From Gnetum montanum (lineage: Eukaryota > Streptophyta > Gnetopsida > Gnetales > Gnetaceae), in contig MNCI01017954.1 of the NCBI GenBank assembly GCA_015680685.1, forward strand, positions 684,194 to 748,193: a stretch of DNA of 64,000 nucleotides. Direction: 5' to 3'. Every line of letters starts with the position of its first letter. The first letter of the stretch is position 1. Of this stretch, positions 33,030 through 46,800 are shown piece by piece. The notes under the pieces are model-generated. The model did no database searches, had not been told where the DNA came from, and was given only the letters and a program-made list of their open reading frames with translations. The translations under genes and the position numbers were made by a program.

Positions 33030-34130
33030 GTTCTTGATGAACATTAAGGAGATGTCTTGGCTCAGGCACACCATGGCATGTATGGTGGGCACTATACTAG
33101 AAAGTAAACTATGCGAAAGATACTACTCATGAGATATTTTTGGTCCACCATGTTCCATAATACTCAATACTTCATATGTTACTGTGATAAGTTCCATCAT
33201 GAGGGAGGTACCTCCGCATGTATGAAGGGACCACAACACTGGATGCAAGCACTGCATCCCTTCAATGTATCAAGGATTAACTTTATTGGTTTCATCTCTC
33301 CTACCTTCAATGGTAAGACATATATTATTATATGCATATATTATTGCATGAAGTGGGAAGAAGTTGCTACTATTGAGGACTACTCATCTACCACTGCAAC
33401 AAAATTCCTTTGGAACAATGTGTTCTATAGGTATGACATCCTATGAATCTTGATCTTTGATAATGATATGCATTTTACTAGTAATATTTTCAAGAATTTA
33501 TTAGAATCTTATAGAGTTAATTATAAGTTAAATTTCCATTATCATCCACAAGCCAATGGCTAGGCAGAAGTTACTAACTATGAAATTGTTAGAATACTTA
33601 ATAAAATGGTTAGCATGTACAAAAGATATTTGGCCAATAAGCTTAATCAAGTCCTTTGGGTCTATCAAACAACATGAAAAATGTCCATTAGTTATACTAA
33701 ATTTGAGTTGGTTTATGAATAGGTTCCACAACTTCCTATTGATCTTGAGATGAAAACATTGACTAGTGTTACAAATTTTGATATGATCTTAGATTTTGCT
33801 AAAAAAAAAAAAGAGGTTGATTAACCTTAACCTTCTTTATGAAAACTATAGAATCACCTTGATGTGTAATGAATTAGAACATTCTTACACCAAGTCTTGT
33901 CATGATATTGGTATGAGAAAGTTTTATTTCAAACATCGTGATAAGGTCCTCTATTTTAATATGCTACACTTGGTTCATTTGGGTTAGTTTAAATTTCAAT
34001 GGAAAGGACCATATATCATCCATACCAATCAATATACATCTACCATTTTGATGAGCTAGATAAAATCTTTTTCATTAATGGAAAACACCTAAAGCACTAT
34101 AGAGAATATCTTTTCCCTTTGAGAGTACCT
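33030..34130 (+). pseudogene. Integrase F, decayed Ty3/gypsy
   Basis: A full integrase layout with many lesions: zinc-binding part HHGMYGGH...CYCDK (33,060-33,195), core with FNGKTYIIICIYYCMKWEEV (first catalytic Asp changed to Tyr), IFDNDMHFTSN and HYHPQANG-stop-AEVTN, then LWVYQTT and FELVYE, and a C-terminal INGKHLKHYREYLFP near 34,075-34,120. The motif set fits Athila/Tat or related Ty3/gypsy integrases. The upstream RT is missing, cut by the E2 LTR. Strand and degree of decay differ from E2, so it belongs to another, older element. Confidence 0.75.
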
Positions 34131-34749
34131 AATGATCAATATTGTATTTTGTAATTAGAGGTCTATCATGGAATAGACATGGATTAGTCATAAGGGAGAA
34201 TCCTTCATGTCATGTCAAATTTTTTCTTTTTATTATAATATTTTACTTTTGTACCTTAATAAAGTCCATTTGCTTAGTTGATACTCTTCATATTTTTGAG
34301 CTTAATGATCAATCATTCATGATCTTTTCTTTTTATTATGTTTGTGTATGTATTGGGAAACTAATTAGTGTGCTTTATGAATGCTCATCTAATAAGCCAA
34401 TGGTGGATGAGTGAGTTATAGATGTAATGATGATGGAAGAGCGCTAAATGGATCTAACATGAAGCCTTGATTGATGGAATGCTTATGCCACAAAATTTAT
34501 TCACTCATTTTCTTCTATCCATCATTGGTGGATTAGGCTTAAATTCATTGGGGAGCTAGGACTCACACTGTGAGTTGTGAAAGCTAATGCCATTGGACTA
34601 TGGGTAGGTGATGGGTCCACATCTTAGGGTGTAAGATTCAAAATCCTAGAGGAGTTCTTGTCACTAGAAAGAAAAGGTTATGTCATTGAGGATCATTATG
34701 ACCACTAAATAGGTCTAATCGGTGTCATTAAACAAGGTGCATATGTTGC
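34131..34749. other. Unrecognised stretch after integrase F
   Basis: Probably the 3' end of element F, but no LTR, polypurine tract or gene was found. It ends at the A2 insertion (target bases GTTGC). Confidence 0.35.
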
Positions 34750-37700
34750 TATTGGCACATTTAGGCCATTTAATGGAGCAGCCTTTATGATTGAAAGGGG
34801 ATTCCATGTATCGTCCATTTTGTGTTGATTTAAGAAAGAGATGATCTACCTATAACATCCAAACATTTCACATTGAATTTTTAAAATAATTATGTGTTGA
34901 TTTAGGAGAGATATGATCTACCTATAACATAACAAACATTTTACAATGAATTTTTTAAAAAAATTATGGGGGAAAATTTAGAAATCAGTGGAAAAGTTAT
35001 GGGCAGATGAGTGTTTGGGAAAAATTTTGAAGATAAGAAATTAATGCAAAATCCTCAAACAAAAATCCTAAGGTTAGCATAGAAAGCATGTAATTGCTGG
35101 ACATGCGGTTATCATGTAAATTGGAGAAAACAAGGATTAACTTCAAATACGATGTTTTGCTGTTATTGAAAATTTTGTAGGTTGTGAATAGCTTGGCTCA
35201 TGAACTAAGGAACAAGGAAATTGTGGACTTATTTAAAAATGGTGAGATATAGAATCCTAATGAACTAAAATTGTTTAGGGAGGATTATGCTCTTTCCCAT
35301 GAAGAATTCTACAGCAGTTAATTGACCATGAAGTTGGAATGGTATATGCTAGGTATTGTAGCTACATTTACAAGGAATTATCCATTTTGGTGTCATGAGC
35401 AAAAATTGCAGCACAAAATTTGAATGATTTATTTCATGACTTGCTCAAGAATCATAATTTGGGTGGTTCTCAAGTTGCCTCACTGGAATGTATCTGTAAA
35501 AAGAGAAGACATAAAGGGTACCTTGGAGAGTGTGATTGCATCACCCTCTAGCATTCTGGAAGGGTTTGAGACCTAATATTATTATTTAGGATCAATGTAT
35601 ATTTTTGCTTGGTATATTTACTTCTACTCAAACATATTTGGATATGAGAACAAAGGGATAATTCCTCTCAAAGAAATTGGAAGTGTTAAAGTAGAATAGA
35701 AAGAAAGGAGAAAAAATTTGGAACTGGAATCAATTGCTTGGATGGTCCAATTGCACAAGGTGCCTATGCTACCATGATCATGCCTACAAAATCATCGAGT
35801 GTTTTTATCATTTTATGTTCATCACCATTCATTTCATCCATGATCCATCTATTTCCCAATTGCCATGCGCCTCGTCATCGGAATTAATGTTTTCGTTGTA
35901 CAAGCACAATGTGCTAGCTACCCAGCATGTGCTGCCTTTGAGCTTTTCTCTTTGCTATTATGTTAGCCATTGTGTCAGCCACAACATTTCATTTCGTCAC
36001 TCTCTTACTAGAATTTGAATGGAAGAAGACAAGAACAAGCTAAAACATTGCATTCATGGATTATTACAGAGTAAGTTGCAACAACTATGTTTCATCATAA
36101 ATTAAAGTCTAGGGCTATTTTTTAGTCTACTTTTGGTGGATGCACAAAGTCTGCATGACGTTGAACTAGTTCACATTCGCTACCAGTCTCATAGCATCTT
36201 CAGAAATCAACGATCTTGCATTCGGAAAAGTGGGTTATGGATGATGTTAGTCAGGTGTTCGACGAAATGCATGAGTGGAATGTAGTGACATGGAGCAGAC
36301 TAATCACTAGATACACACTCAATGGCTAGGATGATGATGCTTTCATATGGTTTTCCAAGGGCTTAATTACAGGTTTAAGGCCTGATGATTATCCATTGTC
36401 TACAGTGATTGCAGTGTGTACCAATGTTGCTTGATTGCGCCAGGGCAAGCAAACCCATGCCTTGAGTCCAAAGTTTAGATTCAGTCAGTATTTCTATGTG
36501 GGAAGTGCCCTTGTCAGCATGTATGTCAGATGTGGATGTGTGACTCCACCAAAAATCATGTTTGATGGATTTCAGAATACAACACTGCCTGCGTGGAATT
36601 CCATGATTAGAGGACTGTCACACAACCAGCTAGTTTATATCTATACTAACGAAACAGGAAGTTAATGTAAGAGATACAAACTGCTTTCATCATTTAAAAT
36701 AAAATAAAAATTTACTATTTAAAAAAGGGAATTTGTCCAACAATTGTTTAATGTCCTATATGGATTGAACACTCATAATTATAACTTTTATCCATGATAG
36801 TTATAACTAACTACCATGGTGGTTGTAACTTGCATAGAGGTAATTAATTCTCAATAATCTATGTGGTGGTAATAACTAAATTTATAGTGGTTATAATTAA
36901 CCTTAATCTCTCATGGTTGTAATTACTTGAAAGGCACTATAAAAAAAGTTTCACACGTAGAATAAAAAAAGGAGAAAGGAACTTGGAAGAATTATTGAAG
37001 ATTACTTGTAAAGAATGGTTTTTTAACTGCATCAACAATTTAGTTTCTTTTTTTTAATCCTATGAGTTATTTTCTTCTCATTTTGTCTTAGTTTCTTAGC
37101 TAATGTTGCTTTGTTTTAATCCTATGGGTTCTTTTCTTCTCATTTTGTCTAAGTTGCTTAGCTAATGTTTTAGATAGTACTGTGCTTGGCATTTAATTTT
37201 GGGATTTTCTAATTGCTCTTATAGATCTATTTTTGCACAATTCTAAACTTCTATTTAGCTATCATATAAGAGCTTATTTTTTCTTTGAAAAGCTTCTTGA
37301 GCAATTCAATTGTAATGTATTTATGAAATTTCCTATTCGAGTCTAGAGAGTCTAGAAAATCTTTGATATTTTGAGATGACTTGAAATAGCTTTAATTTTT
37401 AAAATATTTTTCTTGATGTTTCAATCTTGAAATTGTTAAATCATTTCAGATAGCTCTATTATTTGCAATTCTTGACAACTATTTAACTAGCCAAATAATA
37501 GCTTGTATTTTGTCATTTAGAAAGCATGTTGGTAGTTTAATAATAATATCTTTTACGAAATTGCTTGTTGAGTTTAGAAGGTTTGGACAATTTGTGATAT
37601 TTTAGATAGAATTGAAATGGCTTTATTTCAAAGTGTTTCCTCATGTTGAATTTATTTAGCTTAAAGGTTTGAGATTTCATACAAATATGCTTTTTTTTAA

Positions 37701-38169
37701 AAAAAAAAAAAAAAGAATCCATTGAATCTTGCTCTATTTCTTGTTTTCTTATGGATCTTTCTCTCTGGTGGAAATTACAAGTATATTTATATAGAATTAT
37801 GCTTTAGCATTTTGGTGAAATTTTATTTGTTTCAAGCAACATACTATAGAGACTATATAGACTAAATTACTTGACAAAATAGGAATCTTTAATGACTCAT
37901 GGTATTCAACAAGGTTAGCTAAATTTTTGTTATAACAGCCAGTTACAATTTCATGCACAAACCCATCTATTTCAACATTCATAACAACAAGCACACATTT
38001 ATGCTAAGTTTGTTCTATTACCACTATGATTATTTGGAGGTATCTAGGCCTTGGTGTTGCCAAAGACCAACAAGCATCCAAACTCAAGTTTGAAGGAACA
38101 CCTTTGTTTCCGATGATCCTAGTCACAAGACTAAAGGCAAATGTTGGCGGTCCCAAATGGTCACCAACA
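34750..38169 (+). mobile_element. A2 solo LTR
   Basis: LTR of about 3.42 kb. It opens TATTGGCACATTTAGGCC (TG changed to TA) and ends ACCAACA like A1. It is flanked by GTTGC (34,745-34,749) and ATTGC (38,170-38,174), a 5-base target duplication with one G/A change. No primer-binding site or gag follows, so it is a solo LTR. TATA box at 36,938-36,945 (CTATAAAAAAAG). The last 1.4 kb matches A1 and A3; the inner 34,790-36,700 does not and contains a PPR fragment. 35,050-35,560 has scattered open frames that I cannot assign. Confidence 0.78.
36180..36665 (+). pseudogene. PPR protein fragment captured in A2 LTR
   Basis: VSQVFDEMHEWNVVTWSRLI, then LRPDDYPLSTVIAVCTNVA, GKQTHALSPKFRFSQYFYVG, SALVSMYVRCGCVTPPKIMF and LPAWNSMIRGLSHNQ form about three PLS-type PPR repeats. 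Stops (near 36,329 and 36,434) break it. It is in the same orientation as the LTR and in the same U3 position as the P450-PPR insert of A1, but a different part of a PPR protein. Confidence 0.78.
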
Positions 38170-39768
38170 ATTGCCTTGCTTGGTCCCCCTAGTTAGAAGA
38201 GATTTTTGATCTTGTAAACCTATTCATGCCATATGTTGAGAGATGAATTCTCCTATCATGCAAGTCAAAAACTCTAGACAATAATCCAACACTCCGATTA
38301 TTCCCATAATCCTCGTGCATCATAAAAAATCCTCTTCTTATAAAATGAAAAAGGTAAAAGAAAATGATGAAAAAGAAAAGAGAAGAAGAAAAGATAATAA
38401 TAATAATAATAACATGATAAAAATAAAATGAAGAGATTATGGAAAGAGAAATGTAACTTCAGTTATTGATCCACATACATTGGTAACTTTACCATCTCAT
38501 ACCAATCATGTAATTGCTCCACTAAACCAAAGCAAGTGGTTGAACCAATATCCTTATGAGTCATTCCCATGTTCAACCCATTACCTGGATCACTTGAACT
38601 CCAATGTAATAGTGCATGACAATCTCCTACTCCATCCCTACTCATGGCCATGAAGGCCCAAAAGTCTCTCCCTTAGTGAACTTTAGTCACATCAATTATT
38701 TCTTCCACCTAATTCTTAAATCCATCTATTTTCAAGGATCAAAATTTGTAATCATTGATTCAGAATATGATCATAACCATCATCTAGTGCTCATGGTGTT
38801 GTGATTTCTATTAGAATTGGGGTCAATGAGCATAGATAGAGGGATTGATAGGAGGATTCTAGTAGAACAATATCTAAGGAGGCTACAATGCATATGTGCA
38901 TGAATGAAGGAAAACCAAAATAGAATCTTAACTTCTATATGTTTTGTGGTGTGTTACCTTAGTTTGATTTCATCAATGGTTAGATCTTGAAATAATCAAG
39001 GCTCGATGACACTGGTGGAAGTAGGTATGAACTTGAATTGAAAGAAGAACTTGGAGAGCTATCCATGTTAGGTGGATAAGTAACAGTAATGATCTATGGC
39101 AATGGATCTTTCATACTATGTAGAACATGCTCACATGCTTCATGAGCTAATTGAATAGTTGGCTAGGGATCTAGTGATGTGGCATATACCCACACTCTCT
39201 CTTGTCCATTATGCATTTTCCATTCATTTTATTATATGTCTTGTCCATTGTTGTGTGTGGAAGAACATTGACCAAGCAAAGTAGAGGATAAGATTGACCA
39301 CCCAAGGTGACAAACTCATGTTGGATGCTAATGTCTTATTGGTTGTTGGGAATCCATAGGTTTCCCATCAACAAGTTTCAAGAGGGCAAGAGGATAGGAG
39401 CTTGCTATGTAAAAGATCCACTTATGAATTCTTGGTGGTGTAGCATTGTAAGTGAGTGAGCTCAAGCTTAACTTCCAAGATGATGATGGTTACATGGCAC
39501 AACGAATTAAATTGGTCTTTCATGTGTGGGGTTGTACTCAATGAGTCTAATGATTTGTTTGGGACTATTTTCTTCTACTTTTATTTTTTCCTACATCTTT
39601 GATTATCTTAATCTGCTTTGGTATTGGTGTCACAAGTTTTTAGACCCTTTTTGGTTTGGTATTTCTCATGTTTACATCTGTAATTATTGTGCTAGTGCTT
39701 TTCTGTGCATGCCATTAATTAATGTTATCCAAGGCTAGTATCTTATAACTTAGTCATGGAGGGAGGGG
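38170..39768. other. AT-rich sequence without recognised gene
   Basis: It continues the DNA into which A2 was inserted. Short open frames occur on both strands without family motifs. Simple runs such as AATAATAATAATAA (38,390-38,415) are present. Nothing else can be supported. Confidence 0.4.
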
Positions 39769-40067
39769 NNNNNNNNNNNNNNNNNNNNNNNNNNNNNNNN
39801 NNNNNNNNNNNNNNNNNNNNNNNNNNNNNNNNNNNNNNNNNNNNNNNNNNNNNNNNNNNNNNNNNNNNNNNNNNNNNNNNNNNNNNNNNNNNNNNNNNNN
39901 NNNNNNNNNNNNNNNNNNNNNNNNNNNNNNNNNNNNNNNNNNNNNNNNNNNNNNNNNNNNNNNNNNNNNNNNNNNNNNNNNNNNNNNNNNNNNNNNNNNN
40001 NNNNNNNNNNNNNNNNNNNNNNNNNNNNNNNNNNNNNNNNNNNNNNNNNNNNNNNNNNNNNNNNNNN
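39769..40067. other. Assembly gap (299 N)
   Basis: Run of N flanked by GGGAGGGG on the left and GGGGGG on the right. A G-rich tract may have stopped sequencing here. All open frames spanning it are artefacts. Confidence 0.98.
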
Positions 40068-43000
40068 GGGGGGTGTGTTGTTGGTTTGTGAAACAAACAA
40101 TAATGTGTACATTTTTATATTTTATCTTGTTTCTCATTACTGTGTACATGTTTGGCTTTGGACTATAAGTTTGTTCTTCATGTTTTCTTTAGGAATTATA
40201 CTTATTACTATTTTATCAAAAAAAATTTCAATGATGGTTTAATGCCTAAGGATCTAACATGATTTTTAACAATGTTACATTCCATCATGCTTTGGTAGGT
40301 GCAATCTAGAATCTATGGGGACAACATCATTCATTTCCACTTAGAGAACACTTTCTTGATCCATAATCTAGTAGCCTCCCTGAAAAGAAAGATTTAGAGG
40401 TGGATGGATCACTTCCCAAAATTTTAAGCATAAGACATGTACAAAAAGTAGCTATTTAATACAAACAACAGGATGTACCAAAGATCATTCATCATCCTTG
40501 AGAAATTTTTAGTTACGTAGGTGTGCTAGGGACTCTTCTTGATAGTCATCATTCCTTGGTCTCTCACTTTTCAATGTGGAAATTTCGTAATGTGTTCTAT
40601 GTCAAAGTATTTCTAGAATTGTATTTCTTTGCATTGATCTTGTCTTGTGTCTAATCCTAGTCATTATGTCTTGAATGTTAGAGTTATGGAACTAGCTTTA
40701 TCTAGTCATGGGGGAATGATGAGGTATCCAATGGAAATTTATATGTTAATTGTAAGTCCTATATTTAGGTAAGTGTTTTGTACATCCTATGTTTATAGTC
40801 TAGCATGTTGGTTAAGATTATTAGTTCTTTATGATGCACCCTTGGCTCATGTGTCAGACTCCAAGGTATAATTCCTGATTCCAAGCTCTTTGAATGATTC
40901 TAACATCACTTAGATTTCATAGGGCCATTCCAGCATGTGCCTTTCAATTTTGGCTTATCCTAGATATAAAGTGATGGATTGTGATTATAGGGGAGGTGCA
41001 CTAACTACCCTGCATTAGTGTCAAAGCATTGACACACCTATTTTCTAGATCTAATTATCCATCTTTGCTACTAGACTAATTGGGTTAGTTTGCATGGCAT
41101 CGATGAGCCTCCATTGATGCCCAAGTACTAATGAACACTTTTTATCCCCACGTAAGAACTATAAATACTTGAGGTAAGTACTTTTATATAGTACTTTTAT
41201 GTAGTACTTGTGGAATTTGGTTATGTGAAGAGCTCTTCCTCCATTGGGTAAGTTAATTTCCTTCCCTATTTGTATTTGTTTTGGGTCATCACTTTTACAA
41301 GTGCAACTAAACTCTATCAAAGGACTACCATACTTACATAGCCTAGAGCCATTTAGTTGATGTGGAGTCTAGTGTTTACATGGTGAATAAAGCTTATGAT
41401 TTTTTCTCATTATACTATTGATGCCTTAAACATTAAAATACCAAAAACATCATAAAACATTAAAATCCTAAAAATATTTATTTAATTCTCATTTTCATAA
41501 GCTACGATAATTAAACTTTATCCTAGGAGGTCACAACTATACAACATGCTATTGGGTTATTGAGGTTGTGACTAAGAGCTATTTTATTACATTTCATGTG
41601 TAGTGTTGCACCTATCCCTTAAGGGATTGTGACACATGTGAGTTTGTGTGTGAGCATTGCCCCTATCCCTAGGTGGGATTTCAATGCATGTGTGTTTATT
41701 ATCATTTGTTCTTTATAACTATAAAATAAATAAAAATCATAAAATATAAAATTATAAATATTCTCTTATCTTTCTCATCATAGTAACATGGTTTTGAATT
41801 TTATTATGTGTATTATAGTATCTTTTCTCTTTATTGAATGCAACGACATTCATGAGTGTTCTTGGCAATCTACTTAACATTGTCTTCAAAGCTTATGACT
41901 GGATTAACTATGGTTTGAATGATATATCCCTTGGTCCAAAACAAGAAATACCCTTATCATATATGTAGGGAAACAAGTCATTCCTTAGACATGTTTGGAT
42001 CGCTACATAAGGCAAGGATATTTTTATGCAAGTTTTATGTTCCAGTGAAATTGTGGTAGGGTCATGGTATTGTTGATGTAAATGCAAGTTGTAGATTATG
42101 CATAACAAGATTGTACTAAGTTTTAGATTTAATTATAATGTCAATTATGAATTTTTCTCAATCATGGGCCTAGGAAAATGAATTTGTAGTTATATTTTGT
42201 ATCATGTATGAGGCCAATATGAGGGTGTGGTGAGGTCATGGTCCTTGGAAAGTAAAAGGTACAAGTGAGGCATGAGCCGTGCTTGGGTCATGACAAGACC
42301 TTAAAAAGAGAGTTAGGCTTCATTTCATGTGTTGTTATTATTAATGATGTTGTACTATGTACAAATATTAACTCTTGCATGGTGATTATGTTTATTTGTG
42401 TCGTTATGTGCACGTGTTGCTTGCTTATTAAGCTTCCTATGTGATTGCATTTGATAAACCTATGCATTGTTTAGCAACATCGTGTTGTGCACATTGTGCC
42501 TATGATGTTTGGGATATAAGATGATACATGTAGTACTAATTAATTATAATCATTAATTAATTATGATATGTTATGCTTACAATATTGATGTTGTATATGT
42601 GTGTATGATAGTGGAGCCAACATGATGCTATGAACCAATTAGTGATGAGTAACCTTAGAGTAGTTGGGATGATGCCCACTATGGTGCATTAGTGAGGCTT
42701 CTATTTTTAACCTCATACTAAGAGTGGAAGAGTATAGATAGGGCCTATGATCAATACAAGATCTTGGGATATATGTACATGCATGGATCTACTCCTCAAA
42801 AGGTTAGTGACATGGAGATATAGATGAGACAATAGGTAGTAGCATTGTAGTGGATTAAATGATGTGAAAACTGATATAATACATGCAATAACTATTAGTA
42901 ATGTGATTTATCATGACAATGATATTATGATTATAATGAGTGTGATATGTTGGCTACCATAAGGGCTCTATGTTTGTGATCATGATTTCTAGAACAATGA

Positions 43001-43625
43001 TCCCTTAGGGCATTTGTTGCCTATGTTACATGTATATGTGTGCCTTTGTATGCTTGTTGTTCATAAGCCCTAATTACGCTAGCACTTATGATGTGATATA
43101 TGATGATTGGATCGGATACACTATTGTGATGGGTTATATGCATGATGATTAGATGGTCTTGTAATGATAACATGATAGATGTTGGTATTTGATTTTGATC
43201 TTATTTGTGATATCTTGATTATGATCATGGTTGTATGATGTGATGTGTTAATATGACATAAGATGTACTAACCTTGTTACAAATTGATTAGCATACCTTG
43301 TTTATGATGTACATATTAACAAGATGTGTGCTAGATGTATTGATGAATATTTTATGATAGATATGCATCTAATGTATGGTGTGATGTATATGTGTAGTAG
43401 ATGAATTTTTGATGTACTACTGTGATGATATTTTAGATATATATAAATGCATATGCTGGATTGTATATGTATCTTCTGCTTTGTATTAAGTATACATGAG
43501 ATTTTTACAAAGTGATTTATGACTTTATGTTATATTATTCAAGTTGCTTATTATTTGATGTATTTTAACCTTAACATTTTATTAGATTCTAGTTTTTACT
43601 TGTTCTAGGCTTGGGTTGGATGTGT
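40068..43625. other. AT-rich sequence, probably old LTR of chromovirus G in its last part
   Basis: No coding region seen. From about 42,200 to 43,600 TGATGTGATATATGATGATT-like words dominate, similar in style to 48,330-48,700 after the chromovirus pol, so this may be a decayed 5' LTR. I could not define its ends. Confidence 0.35.
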
Positions 43626-43642
43626 GGGGTATTATAGAGTGG
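43626..43642 (+). promoter_or_regulatory. Possible primer-binding site of chromovirus G
   Basis: GGGGTATTATAGAGTGG resembles the initiator tRNA-Met site TGGTATCAGAGC of many plant LTR elements, and lies at a fitting distance before the gag. The match is weak. Confidence 0.3.
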
Positions 43643-43879
43643 TGTTGGAGTAGGTTACTCCAATTGATAGAAGATGTTTCGATGCTTATCTTTGTGATTG
43701 TAGATATAAATGATGTTAAACTAGCAAGTACTAGGTGGTAGAGGCCATCATATTGATGAGAACTAGGTACCTCTGGGCACATAAGATAAGACACTTATAG
43801 TTAGTTATGCATAAACAATAAGTATGAGCATTAATGATGCTCAAATTGAGCTTGCTAGATAGATGATGTAGTTACTCCA

Positions 43880-46800
43880 ATAGTTCATGGCTAGTATAGT
43901 AGCATACCATATTTTCTAATAGTCATTCAAGAGGTTGGGAGTGGAAATGATAGTGGGGTAGTAAGGCCAGCCATTGGAGGGGTTTATAATGTTAGCAATG
44001 CAAGTGGTACATCTATCATAAAATTTGGTAGTAGCAATGGTAGTGGTAATTGAAAGTTCACCAAATAGCTTATTAGTAGAGATATGATCAAGTAGTTTTA
44101 CAAGTTGGTTTCTTCCACATTCTCTAGCACTAATGATCCCAGTGTGACAACTATATAGTTAGAGAAGCTAACAAAGGCCTTTTATTTGATGGAATGTAAC
44201 TTAGCACAGTAGAACTAGTTGATAGATTATCAACTTACAAATATTGCCAAATGTTAATGGAGGTTTTTAAAAAATCCAAGTAGTGAATAGGATAAGAGGT
44301 CTCATGGGGAAATTTTCTGGTTTCATTTAGTTATAAATATATCTTCAACTAATATGTTCAAGCTAAGGAGGAGGATTTCTACTAATTATATCAAGGTAAT
44401 TTTTTTATGGTAAAGTATGATGCTTGATTTGTAGAGCTTAGTAAGTATGTTACTAAGAAAATGGATGCTTAGGATAACATGAAAAAATTTATCAAAGGAC
44501 TTCACCAAATCCTAAAGCATCATCTCTTACCTCTTTGCTTTACTTCTTATGATGATGCACATAAAGTAGTCATGAAATTGGAGAGAACCTTAAATGAGGG
44601 CACAAAACAAAATGGACATAGGTAAAGGATAAAATATGGGACCACCATCTAGAGGAAATTTTGGCTTCTCTAAGTGAACTTAATGAGGATGAGATAGATG
44701 CAAATAAGATAATGGTCAAAACATCAATAGTTAATGATGTCATTCTTTTTGTAGCATATGATGAATCACATATGTATTAGAGATGTGGGTAGTTTAGTCA
44801 TATTCAAAAGAACTAATTGAATTTTTATGCATGTAGATAGCTAGGACATTAGGCTAGGATGTACTCTAGGTAGACAAAAAGGGGCAATAGAGGACAATAC
44901 CAATATCAAAGACTTTTAGTGGCATGTAGGTGTGGATATTCTACTAGACATGCTAGTGAAGCAAGGTAGAGAGCCCACGATTACCTGTATGCTTTGATGA
45001 ATTAATCATTGGACATGAAATCCAACACAATTATTGAAATAAGAGATATAATCTTAGATTTTCATTTAGTAGGTTTATTTAATCCTAGTACTAATTATTA
45101 TTTAGTAGGACATAGCTTCATATCCTAGATAGTTCTCTCATGTTACACTCTCAATCTAGGGTTGTTAGTGCATTCCATTGGAGGCCATGAGATTCAGGTG
45201 GATTAGATATGTTAAGATATGACACTAATGTTGCAAAGGAAATAGTGGATCAATGACTTACATGTGATGAATCTTGGTAAGTATGATGTTATTTTGGGGT
45301 ATGGATTATCTAGCATAGTTTAGTAATAGTATGGAATGTTAGAAGCTTTTGAAACTAAGATAGTAGATGGGGAGTAGATAGAGATTCAGACTTATTCTAG
45401 AATAGTCCATTTAGATTTGGTTTCATCTAGGGTATTTATATGGACGCTTCAAATGAGGCATATATGTTACATGACATTAGTGTATCATTTAGAGATAGTA
45501 GAGCTTAATCAAATTCCTATGGTGTAGGAGTTTCCATATGTGTTTTACACAAAGTTGTTTGTTTTGCCATCTAGGTAAGTGCTAGAGTTTGAGATTGAGC
45601 TATAGCTAAGCACATAGCTTATCTTGAAGGCTCCTCATAGAATGTTTCTAGTGAGGTTAATAAAGCTTAAGATCTAGCTACAACACTTGATGGATAGTGG
45701 CTTGATCCATCCTAATGATTCTCTATGGGATACTTGAGTATTGTTTGTGTAAAAGAAGAATGTAAGTCTATGATTATACATTGATTACAAGAAGCTTAAT
45801 TAGGTGAAAATGAATAATATAAATTCTCTTCCATGAATTGATGAATTTTTTGATCAACTTTGAGAAGTCCATGTGTTCTTTAACATTGATCTTAAGTTTG
45901 GCTATTATCAACTGTGAGTTAGAGAGAAGAATTTATCAAAAATAGCATTCCAAACTCAATATAGTCCTTATAAATTCTTGGTGCTTTTGTTTAGACTGAT
46001 GAATGCTCTAGCAGTATTTATGCATTTGATGAATAGTATGTTCTGATAATATCTTGACTAGTTTATGATAGTCTTCATCAATGATATTTTGGTCTATTCA
46101 TCATAGAAGCAGAGGCATGCAAAGCACTTGTAGACTATGTTGCAAACCTTGCTATAGTATTACACATAGCCATCCTAGTGTTCTTTCTTGTAGTTTGAGA
46201 TCTAATTCTTATCTCATGTTATTTTTGTAGTTGATATTGCAGTGGATTTAGCCAAGATTGTCATAGTATAAGATTGGTTAATTCTCTAAATAATAGGAGA
46301 GATTTATAGTTTCTTGGAATTGGCTATTATCATATATTTGGAAAGCATTTCTTCCAGATTGCTTTCTCCTTTGGCTCAATTGCTAAGAAAAGAGGCTAGT
46401 TTATTTTAAAGCTCAATTGGTCAAGTAGCTTTTCATGAATTGAAGTATAGATTCATGTTTGATGGAGCATTGATTTATCCTACCTCAAGACATTCATATA
46501 ATTCTTATACAAATGTTTCAAGGGATGGATTTGAATGTGTCTTGATGCAAGACGAGAAGGTTGTAGCATATGCTTATCAAAAGTTGAGGTTACATGAAAC
46601 TTGCTACCTAGGCTATGATCATTAATTAGGTGTAATAGCCTTTGATTTGAAGATTTAAAGCATTATATTTATGTTGAGTAGGTGACTATATGGATTAATC
46701 ATAAGAGTTTCTAGTATCTTAGGAAAAAACCAAGATTGAACCTTCAATAAAGGATATGAATAGATCTTCTTGTAAGTTTTAAGTTCACAATTTTGTATAG

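Noticed and set aside
37680-37720. Poly(A) tail of a LINE or SINE insertion
   Set aside because: The T8A18 run lies within sequence shared by the A LTRs (A1, A3 equivalents lack only the run), so it is a slippage tract.
39743-40149. Long frames across the N run on both strands
   Set aside because: They consist almost entirely of unknown residues from the 299-N gap.
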